Assembly (NCBI GenBank): GCA_035575925.1
Contig: DATLXK010000052.1
Location: 1-64,000, forward strand
Source of the DNA: DASWTL01 sp035575925
Lineage (GTDB): Bacteria; Bacteroidota; Bacteroidia; Sphingobacteriales; Sphingobacteriaceae
Length of the DNA: 64,000 bases
Reading direction: 5' to 3'
Shown here: in pieces, positions 1-5,679 of the stretch
How positions within the stretch are numbered: position 1 is the first letter of the stretch
Layout of the letters: the number at the start of each line of letters is the position of its first letter
Notes under the pieces: generated by a model
Databases searched by the model: none
Told to the model about the DNA's origin: nothing
The model's input: the letters and a program-made list of their open reading frames with translations, nothing else
Program-made: the position numbers and the translations under genes

Positions 1-71
1 CCTTCACGATCGCCTTCCTGAAGGAGAGCCAGACGATCTTCAGGACTGAAGGATCTTCTTTCTTTTTTCAT
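1..71 (-). CDS. IS3-like transposase OrfA, N-terminal fragment (cut by window edge)
   Basis: An ATG at 71-69 opens a frame of 23 codons that runs off the left end: it begins MKKERRSFSPEDRL and continues ALLQEGDREG. A basic start followed by R-x-[FY]-[ST]-x-E-x-[RK] and a short helix is how IS3-family OrfA proteins begin (helix-turn-helix DNA binding). The rest is outside the window, so whether the gene is intact is unknown. The inverted-repeat-like end just upstream supports the reading. Confidence 0.5.
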   Translation of the reverse strand, partial: MKKERRSFSPEDRLALLQEGDRE

Positions 72-138
72 AATTCCCTAATTTAATGGTTCTAAATTGT
101 TTTTATAATTTAGTCCAGCCTTTTAGGGGGTTAATACA
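1..138 (-). mobile_element. Terminal part of an IS3-family-like insertion sequence, running off the left edge
   Basis: Read on the minus strand, this begins near 138 with TGTATTAACCCCCTAAAAGG, followed by CTGGACTAAATT. That is the TG...CCCC...TGGAC pattern typical of IS3-family inverted-repeat ends. About 65 bases further on comes the start of a transposase-like reading frame. The element leaves the window, so the second end, the OrfB integrase and the full length cannot be seen. The exact outer border (138) is inferred from the TG terminus and from the point where an esterase-like frame starts on the other side. Confidence 0.6.
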
Positions 139-513
139 AAACAACGATTTCAAAATGATTTTTATGTTATAGGATTTGGATTTAGTTCGGGTAAACTTAA
201 AGCATATAGCGGTGAACAACGGAAGTCAGTAATATATACGATACCCGAGGTTCAAATAAAGAAATCAAGCGATTATATTTTTAAACAGGTAAATATTCCA
301 AATTTTATACTTGAATTCAAAACTGCTTCTACCAATCCATTAATTGCTGATTTCCTTGATCAAAAGTTAAATGCGCGTTCTATTGGGGGTGCTTATGATG
401 AAAAAAAACAAGCACAAGGTGGAGATGGAACTTATCAAAAATTGTCGAAGATGTATGATGCAATTATTTTTATCAGAAATACTAGTGCATCTACCCCTTA
501 CATGAGCAAGTAA
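139..513 (+). pseudogene. 3' remnant of an erythromycin-esterase-family gene, cut by the IS end
   Basis: The frame is open for 125 codons to TAA at 511-513 but has no plausible start. It begins inside the conserved core, near QNDFYVIGFGFSSGKLKAY, and ends with ARSIGGAYDE ... MYDAIIFIRNTSASTPY. This resembles the C-terminal third of erythromycin-esterase-like hydrolases (the YxIGFxF strand, the RxIGA turn, and the D[AG][IL]I[FY] strand near the end). The reading begins directly at the inferred IS terminus, so the 5' part was probably displaced or lost through the insertion. It cannot be functional as it stands. Family assignment is by eye only. Confidence 0.55.
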
Positions 514-828
514 CAATACAATATAAAATAAATAACCTTTTACTTTGTTATTTTGTTATTAAGTTAGTCTATTGGAGTATAGTATTGGTCTACGATAATA
601 CTGAAGATACTTTATAACCCAGCGGGCATCCTTCATGGGAAAACAAGTCCTGATCAATAACTATCAAAATTCTTAACTGCGCAGGCGGCATACTTTAAAT
701 TCCTATAAGCATCCCAAGATAAATCATATAATTGATAAAAGATATCTCTAAAAAAGGGGATATTCCTTTTCGAAAATACAACAACATGTTATTAATAACC
801 TATTGATTATCAGCCATAATGTTAAATA
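514..828. other. Intergenic stretch without a recognisable gene
   Basis: This is AT-rich sequence between the esterase remnant and the methyltransferase stop. A minus-strand mini-frame (ATG at 691, about 34 codons) is open but has no recognisable features. I see no strong hairpin, promoter or repeat. It may be decayed coding DNA from the same accessory region. Confidence 0.4.
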
Positions 829-1575
829 TCACCGTTTCCCCAGTAAGATAATATACGGCGACAACATCCTTGATTCAAAACCAAAAAGCTTTGTGGGTAT
901 TTTACCTGCATACCATAACAACTTCACAAGAGTCCGCGTAAGTGGTGTATGCTGCTTCTGATTTTCCAGCCAGACACTAAAACCTCCGTGGTAATATGCC
1001 TTTACTTCTTTAAGGCCCAGTTCATGGGCTATTGATGAAAGAAATTGAGGATCCATCGACCGGATATTATGCTTGTCGTAATTACTTCTGTCAAACGTTT
1101 TCTGAACCCAGCCATTAACAGATCTGAAATTAGGCAGGGTAATAAATAACATGCCTCCCGGCTTTAAGAATTGAACATGCCGGGAAATTATATCTTTAGT
1201 ATCACCAAAATGCTCTATTAATCCGAAAGAAGAAACCATATCATATTGCTGATCCGGCTGAAAATTAAACAGGTCGGCTTCAATGATATGGATATCATTC
1301 ACATTTAGCTGGTTAGCCATAAGCAACTCATTAATAATATCCTTTGAGATGAAATAATCAAATAAGGTAGTATCAAGGTTCAAGTGCTTTTTAAAATATA
1401 TGCTGTAATAGCCGGGAAAACCACCAAGTTCAATAGCTGTTTTTGCATGGACCTCCTTTGACTTTACAGCCAGTATATCTCCAAACACATAATCCTTTTT
1501 GACGGGAAATATGAGATCTTTTTTCGATCTCCAGAACGATTCCCAAAAGTTACGGTCAGTTAAATGCTCACTCAT
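829..1575 (-). CDS. Class I SAM-dependent methyltransferase
   Basis: This 248-residue protein has a Rossmann methyltransferase core. Motif I is TAIELGGFPGYYS at residues 46-58 (SAM-binding glycine loop), the acidic strand end is IIEADLF near 98-103, motif IV is YDMVSSFGLIEHF at 111-123, and the post-motif strand is LKPGGMLFITLPN at 137-149. There is no signal peptide or membrane segment, so it is probably cytoplasmic. The target is unknown. Its neighbours (an acetyltransferase ending 3 bases upstream of its ATG, and two divergent glycosyltransferases) suggest modification of a surface-glycan precursor. That role is inferred from context. Confidence 0.8.
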   Translation of the reverse strand: MSEHLTDRNFWESFWRSKKDLIFPVKKDYVFGDILAVKSKEVHAKTAIELGGFPGYYSIYFKKHLNLDTTLFDYFISKDIINELLMANQLNVNDIHIIEADLFNFQPDQQYDMVSSFGLIEHFGDTKDIISRHVQFLKPGGMLFITLPNFRSVNGWVQKTFDRSNYDKHNIRSMDPQFLSSIAHELGLKEVKAYYHGGFSVWLENQKQHTPLTRTLVKLLWYAGKIPTKLFGFESRMLSPYIILLGKR

Positions 1576-1578
1576 TAC

Positions 1579-2091
1579 TCAGATGCCGGAAGATGGTTTA
1601 GCTGGCAGAACTCTTGCCGGGTTGCCTGCCACAATACAATTCGAAGGAACATCCTTAACCACTACTGAGCCTGCACCGATCTTTACATGATCACCAATAG
1701 TAATCGCACCAATAATGCACACATTGGCACCGATATCCACATGATTACCAATTATCGGACATGGACTTAAGCTTCCATCCGCGAGCAATTTATGACCTAT
1801 TGTTGTAGAATTTCTAAGTGTACAGTTCTCACCAATCTGTACATCCTGGTTTATGACCAGCGATTGCCCGTGATAAATAATTAATCCCTTTCCTGCCTGC
1901 ATCTTCCGGGGAATTTCAATGCCTAATATCCATTCCACCATAATATGATACAGCACCAGGTACCAGAAAAAAAGTATTTTAACTATCAGGTGCCTGCTCA
2001 GCAGTTGCGCCAGTCTGAAAGAAAAAAGAACAAGCTGGCCTTTAATATTCCCGCGATTAGCGCTCCAATCCTGAAATAGATACGAAAACAT
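1579..2091 (-). CDS. Left-handed beta-helix (hexapeptide) acetyltransferase, WcaB/CysE-like
   Basis: The 170 residues contain an N-terminal helical, hydrophobic part (about 20-55) and then hexapeptide repeats from about 70 to 160, for example GENCTLRNSTTIG, GNHVDIGANVCIIG and GDHVKIGAGSVVVKDVPSNCIVAGNPAR. The ending VVVKDVP...IVAGNPAR is typical of CoA-dependent O-acetyltransferases of the serine acetyltransferase fold. The protein lacks the long N-terminal domain of true CysE and is closer in size and position to sugar acetyltransferases such as WcaB. It is translated just ahead of the methyltransferase (3-base gap), so the two are probably one transcript. The acceptor sugar is not known. 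Confidence 0.8.
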   Translation of the reverse strand: MFSYLFQDWSANRGNIKGQLVLFSFRLAQLLSRHLIVKILFFWYLVLYHIMVEWILGIEIPRKMQAGKGLIIYHGQSLVINQDVQIGENCTLRNSTTIGHKLLADGSLSPCPIIGNHVDIGANVCIIGAITIGDHVKIGAGSVVVKDVPSNCIVAGNPARVLPAKPSSGI

Positions 2092-2213
2092 ATCTGTAAG
2101 CTGATTTAGCCCCGAATATAGTTAATCTTTTTGCGGATTATATTTGCTAAATTTTCTAAATCCATGTCACGCAATAAAAGCATATTTATACTATTATTGC
2201 TGTAACTGCACGA

Positions 2214-3485
2214 ATGAAAGTAACACTGATTAATAGAGACGACGCGGGAGGTGGTGCAGCTATGGCCTGTCTTCGTCTTTTTAAGGCATTAGATTCTAAT
2301 CAGGTTGATGTAAGCATGCTTGTGCAGGATAAAACTTCACACGAAGAAAAAATCAAAAGCACCATTCAAAGCACTTTTGATAAAATACACTCAGAATACA
2401 ATTTCTTTTATGAGCGGTTATCTTTCATTTTAAAGGAACAGGATAAATCAGTACGTTTTGCTTTTTCTACCGCGAATGCAGGGACTGATATTGTTGATAA
2501 GCCATCTGTTACAAACGCTGATATACTGCATTTGCACTGGATAAACGGCGGTTTTTTATCATTAAATAACCTGGATAAGCTTCTTGGGTTAAATAAACCC
2601 GTGGTTTGGACATTGCATGATATGTGGCCATTTACAGGCGGATGCCATTATTCAGGTGTCAGTCAGAAATTTATAGCACAATGCGGCAATTGTCATTTTC
2701 TTAAACATCCTCACCCGCAGGACATATCTTATACCGGCTGGCATAAAAAACATGACGTTTATAACCGCAATAAGAATATAACTTTTGTGGCTTGCAGTAA
2801 CTGGATGCGCGAGATGGCTCAAAAAAGTTCCCTACTGCAAGGTTTTGAGATCATAACTATTCCTAATGCCATAAATATCCATACCTTTTCTTTGCAGGAT
2901 AAAATGGCTTCCCGTAGGAAGTGGAATATTCCTGAAAATACCAAAGTGATTTTATTTGGTGCTGCAAACATTAACCACACACGAAAGGGAATAAAATACC
3001 TTATTGAAGCTCTTAACGTGCTAAAAAACTCATCAGAAATCGCAAATAAGAATATACAGTTAGTGATTTTCGGAAAAAGTAAAGGTTTTGATTTTACCCA
3101 AATCCCGTTTCCTGTTATTAGCCTTCCTATTATTAAATCAGAAACTGACCTTGCAGAGATTTATAGCCTTGCAGACGTATTTGTATTACCTTCGTTAGAA
3201 GATAATCTTCCCAATATGGTAATGGAAGCTTTGTCCTGCTCTACACCCGTTGTTGCTTTTAATTCCGGTGGCATCAGTGACATGGTTGAACATAAACAGA
3301 ATGGATATTTAGCTCAGTTCATGTCCGTAGAAGATCTCGCCCGGGGAATACAGTTTGTTATTGACTATCAGGGTGAAACCCTTGCTTTGAATGCCAGAAA
3401 AAAAATTGCTGAAAATTTCAGTTATGATATAATTGCTGAAAAACATATTAACTTATACAAAAGGCTCGTAAAAACTAATGAGTAA
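2214..3485 (+). CDS. Glycosyltransferase family 4 (GT-B fold), WcaC-like
   Basis: This 423-residue protein has two Rossmann-like halves. The N-terminal acceptor half starts MKVTLINRDDAGGGAAMA and has HLHWINGGF and WTLHDMWPFTGGCHY near 105-145, with a Cys pair typical of WcaC-like enzymes. The C-terminal donor half has ILFGAANINHTRKG near 247 and PSLEDNLPNMVMEAL near 330, which corresponds to the GT4 E-x7-E region with Asp in the first position. It probably transfers a hexose from a nucleotide sugar to a lipid-linked intermediate at the cytoplasmic membrane. It overlaps the next glycosyltransferase by 8 bases, so the two are translationally coupled. Donor and acceptor are unknown. Confidence 0.85.
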   Translation: MKVTLINRDDAGGGAAMACLRLFKALDSNQVDVSMLVQDKTSHEEKIKSTIQSTFDKIHSEYNFFYERLSFILKEQDKSVRFAFSTANAGTDIVDKPSVTNADILHLHWINGGFLSLNNLDKLLGLNKPVVWTLHDMWPFTGGCHYSGVSQKFIAQCGNCHFLKHPHPQDISYTGWHKKHDVYNRNKNITFVACSNWMREMAQKSSLLQGFEIITIPNAINIHTFSLQDKMASRRKWNIPENTKVILFGAANINHTRKGIKYLIEALNVLKNSSEIANKNIQLVIFGKSKGFDFTQIPFPVISLPIIKSETDLAEIYSLADVFVLPSLEDNLPNMVMEALSCSTPVVAFNSGGISDMVEHKQNGYLAQFMSVEDLARGIQFVIDYQGETLALNARKKIAENFSYDIIAEKHINLYKRLVKTNE

Positions 3486-4230
3486 TCCTGTACTGAGCGT
3501 TGTTACGGTAGTTTATAATAATGTCCGGGACATAGAGCGCACTATACTGTCTGTACTAAATCAAACCTATCCTCATATTGAATACATAATTATTGACGGA
3601 AATTCTTCTGACGGTACCATTGATATTTTAAAAAAATACGAACGCCGCCTGGGCAAACTGATTATTGAAAAGGATAAAGGTATTTATGATGCCATGAATA
3701 AAGGACTTGCATTAGCGTCAGGTGATTATGTACTATTTATGAACTCAGGTGACGAGATTTATGACACAGATACTGTACATAACGTTTTTTCTTCTGCACC
3801 CGGAGCTGATATTTATTACGGTGAAACAGAAATGTATGATGATGCCTGGAATAGTTTAGGCCAGCGACGTCATAAAGCACCTGAAACACTTACAAAAGCC
3901 AGTTTTAAGTATGGGATGTGTGTTAGTCATCAGGCAATTTACGTACGACTTGCAATTACTGAACCGTATGACCTGCATTATCAGCTAAGTTCAGATATAG
4001 ACTGGATACTTAAGGCACTTGAAAAAGCTACTAAAGTGGTAAATACATATCAATGTCTGGCAAAATACCTGGTTGGAGGAATGTCAAAGAAAAAACACCG
4101 TGAAAGCCTGAAGGAGCGATTTGAAATATTTTCAAGGCATTATGGGCTGATACCTAACCTGATTAACCATGGTGTTATTGCGATGAAGTTATTATTGTAT
4201 TTTGTTAAACATAAAAGGACAAATGATTAG
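3478..4230 (+). CDS. Glycosyltransferase family 2 (GT-A fold)
   Basis: The protein has 250 residues. The N-terminal GT-A core is clear: LSVVTVVYNNVRDIERTILS at 6-25, YIIIDGNSSDGT near 37-48 for nucleotide binding, and the metal-binding DxD-like NSGDE near 90-94 after GDYVLFM. The C-terminal part has SSDIDWIL near 166, resembling the acidic acceptor region of WcaE-type enzymes. It overlaps the upstream GT4 gene by 8 bases. Together with the acetyltransferase and methyltransferase it forms a short exopolysaccharide or surface-glycan decoration set, a role inferred from neighbours. No transmembrane segment is obvious. Confidence 0.85.
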   Translation: MSNPVLSVVTVVYNNVRDIERTILSVLNQTYPHIEYIIIDGNSSDGTIDILKKYERRLGKLIIEKDKGIYDAMNKGLALASGDYVLFMNSGDEIYDTDTVHNVFSSAPGADIYYGETEMYDDAWNSLGQRRHKAPETLTKASFKYGMCVSHQAIYVRLAITEPYDLHYQLSSDIDWILKALEKATKVVNTYQCLAKYLVGGMSKKKHRESLKERFEIFSRHYGLIPNLINHGVIAMKLLLYFVKHKRTND

Positions 4231-4375
4231 ATAGTCTGAGAACTGTGAGCTAATAACAGTCAATTAGTACACAGTAAGAAGAGTGTTATTGCTACTTGTT
4301 CAATCTGAACCAGCCAAATGTAAATTCTTGGACCCTGCTGAACGGGGTTGAATGATTATACTGGAAAGATTAAGT

Positions 4376-4400
4376 GTGGTGCGGTGACAACACCGACCAC
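4376..4400 (+). repeat. REP-like imperfect palindrome, copy 1
   Basis: This is a 25-base hairpin: GTGGT, a bulged G, CGGTG, loop ACAA, CACCG, ACCAC. The two five-base stem halves pair perfectly around one unpaired base. The same architecture occurs at 5605-5629 and, inverted, at 5009-5033. It sits directly before a decayed RAYT 3' fragment. Confidence 0.8.
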
Positions 4401-4522
4401 ATGCCGAATCCGGTTAAAACCGGCCTGTGTGCGCTCCCTGAAGATTACAGTTATTCCTCTGCAAAGTACTATTTATCAGGTTTAAAGAATGAAATGTTAA
4501 CTCATACATGGACCATCTATAA
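4401..4522 (+). pseudogene. Decayed 3' fragment of a REP-associated tyrosine transposase
   Basis: This is close to nucleotide-identical to the last ~120 bases of the intact transposase gene (compare 5480-5602). It reads NPVKTGLCALPEDYSYSSAKYY, the same tail as the intact protein with a few substitutions. A one-base deletion near 4507 (tcatacatgg against tcattacatgg) shifts the frame before the original stop. The 5' three quarters of the gene, including the HIH motif and catalytic Tyr, are missing. Its position immediately after a REP hairpin is the reverse of the order at the intact locus. Confidence 0.8.
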
Positions 4523-4677
4523 ATTTATTCTTCGTTAATGAATTAATTATTATCATTGTCAATATTAACCAAAAAACCAGTTATTATGAGAAAATTTTTT
4601 TCTGCTTTTGTCCCACATACCACAGCTTTAATTGCAGCTCGTTGCGTGGGCTTGAATTGTCTATAAACCTTAAAATC

Positions 4678-4917
4678 ATGAAGAATCTAACAGTCTTTTA
4701 CGCGGTTATTCTTTTCCCTATACCTGCGATGTTTTTATTATTGCAAAAAGATCCAATAACAGGCGCAGTTTATCTTTTAGCTTATTTTCTACTGTATCGG
4801 CCATTAGTTGATGGTTATCGCTTAGTGTCCAAAGGTCTTATACGCAAAGAAAATTTTTGGATAACATTCATATTTTATAGTCATATCAAATATTTCAAAG
4901 AACTTTATTTTAATTAA
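4678..4917 (+). CDS. Small membrane protein of unknown function
   Basis: I choose ATG 4678 (MKNLTVFYAVILF...), giving 79 residues. An in-frame upstream start at 4642 (GTG-type) would add a non-hydrophobic stretch with no support. Two hydrophobic segments are seen, roughly residues 3-22 and 30-47, then a basic loop (RLVSKGLIRKE) and an aromatic-rich C-terminus ending YFKELYFN. I do not recognise the family. It is followed by a strong terminator, so it is expressed as a single gene or as the last gene of a unit. It lies between two RAYT-related sequences, which marks the region as variable. Confidence 0.5.
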   Translation: MKNLTVFYAVILFPIPAMFLLLQKDPITGAVYLLAYFLLYRPLVDGYRLVSKGLIRKENFWITFIFYSHIKYFKELYFN

Positions 4918-4927
4918 AGACCAAAAA

Positions 4928-4962
4928 AGTCCTGCTAAAGATTTCAGCAGGACTTTTTTTTA
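4928..4962 (+). terminator. Rho-independent terminator of the small membrane protein gene
   Basis: A 9-bp perfect stem AGTCCTGCT / AGCAGGACT with a 9-base loop is followed by eight T residues. It begins 10 bases after the stop codon at 4917. Flanking A residues on the 5' side would extend the stem. Confidence 0.85.
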
Positions 4963-4975
4963 TCCTCTGCCCTGG

Positions 4976-4991
4976 TTCGTGTCTCCACGAA
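4976..4991. repeat. Short hairpin upstream of the inverted REP element
   Basis: TTCGTG, loop TCTC, CACGAA: a 6-bp perfect stem 17 bases before the REP-like palindrome at 5009. It may be an additional part of the REP unit, but no second copy is seen in this window. Confidence 0.4.
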
Positions 4992-5008
4992 ACAGAATAA
5001 TTCCTCCT

Positions 5009-5033
5009 GCGGTTGGTGTTGTCACCATACCGC
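5009..5033 (-). repeat. REP-like imperfect palindrome, copy 2 (inverted)
   Basis: On the plus strand this reads GCGGT, TGGTG, loop TTGT, CACCA, a bulged T, ACCGC. It is the reverse-orientation version of the hairpins at 4376 and 5605, with the bulge on the other arm as expected for an inverted copy. Several stem bases differ from the other copies but pairing is kept on both sides. It lies 71 bases before the RAYT start codon. Confidence 0.75.
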
Positions 5034-5104
5034 CTCTTTAACCGCCACTTATTATCTTTACAATCACTATTTTACTCGTAAGTTACCCGCTGCTTTATTA
5101 ACTT

Positions 5105-5602
5105 ATGCATCCTGGCCTTGAATTCTTCACAGCAACCTGCCTAAACTGGCAACCGTTACTTGCGGAGGCTGCACATAAGGGGATTGTAATGGAGAGCTTA
5201 AATTTTTTAGTAAAGGAGAAAAGGATATGGTTGTACGGATATGTAATTATGCCTAATCATATTCATATACTTTGGAGAAAACAAGATGCATGGATAGACA
5301 AAAGCATTCAGCAACAGTTTCTTAAGTTCACGGCACAGAAGATTAAGTTTAATCTTCTGGAACATTTCCCAGCCGAACTTGAAAAGTATCGGAGCACGCA
5401 GTCGGACAGGGAGTATCATTTTTGGGAACGCCGACCTTATAAAGCCACGATGTTATGCGAGCAGAAGCTTGATTACATCCATTACAATCCGGTTAAAGCC
5501 GGCCTGTGTGCACTCCCTGAAGATTACAGTTATTCCTCTGCAAAGTACTATTTATCAGGTTTAAAGAATGAGTTGTTAACTCATTACATGGACCATCTAT
5601 AA
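5105..5602 (+). CDS. REP-associated tyrosine transposase (RAYT, Y1/HUH-like)
   Basis: The protein has 165 residues with the two hallmarks of the Y1 transposase (TnpA-REP) family: VIMPNHIHIL at 48-56, where HIH (52-54) is the metal-binding HUH motif, and KLDYIHYNPVKAG at 121-133 with catalytic Tyr124. FFTATCLNW (7-15) and FWERRPYKA (106-114) are also typical. Such enzymes nick single-stranded DNA at REP hairpins. Here the gene is bracketed by hairpins in opposite orientation (5009-5033 and 5605-5629), the arrangement expected of a REP/RAYT locus. The N-terminus is slightly short, so the true start could be different, but the catalytic residues are present and the frame is intact. Confidence 0.85.
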   Translation: MHPGLEFFTATCLNWQPLLAEAAHKGIVMESLNFLVKEKRIWLYGYVIMPNHIHILWRKQDAWIDKSIQQQFLKFTAQKIKFNLLEHFPAELEKYRSTQSDREYHFWERRPYKATMLCEQKLDYIHYNPVKAGLCALPEDYSYSSAKYYLSGLKNELLTHYMDHL

Positions 5603-5604
5603 GT

Positions 5605-5629
5605 GTGGTACGGTGACAACACCGACTAC
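5605..5629 (+). repeat. REP-like imperfect palindrome, copy 3
   Basis: GTGGT, bulged A, CGGTG, loop ACAA, CACCG, ACTAC. It begins two bases after the transposase stop codon. Compared with copy 1 it has one stem change leaving a G-U-type pair and a different bulge base. The outer stem therefore tolerates change while the CGGTG/CACCG inner stem is fixed between copies 1 and 3. Confidence 0.8.
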
Positions 5630-5679
5630 AGGTGAAATTATAGCTTACACGGTATTTCGATCTCGCAATATCACCCAGC

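Larger units (their letters stand above)
4231..4641. other. Intergenic region holding a REP hairpin and a decayed transposase tail
   Basis: No intact gene is seen. The first 145 bases carry nothing I recognise. At 4376-4400 there is a REP-like hairpin, and at 4401-4522 a diverged copy of the 3' end of the RAYT gene found intact at 5105-5602. The remainder is AT-rich leader sequence for the small membrane protein that follows, with a 26-codon frame starting at 4587 that shows no features. Confidence 0.6.

Noticed and set aside
4587..4667. 26-codon frame before the small membrane protein
   Set aside because: Too short, no conserved features, and its end overlaps the leader of the following gene.
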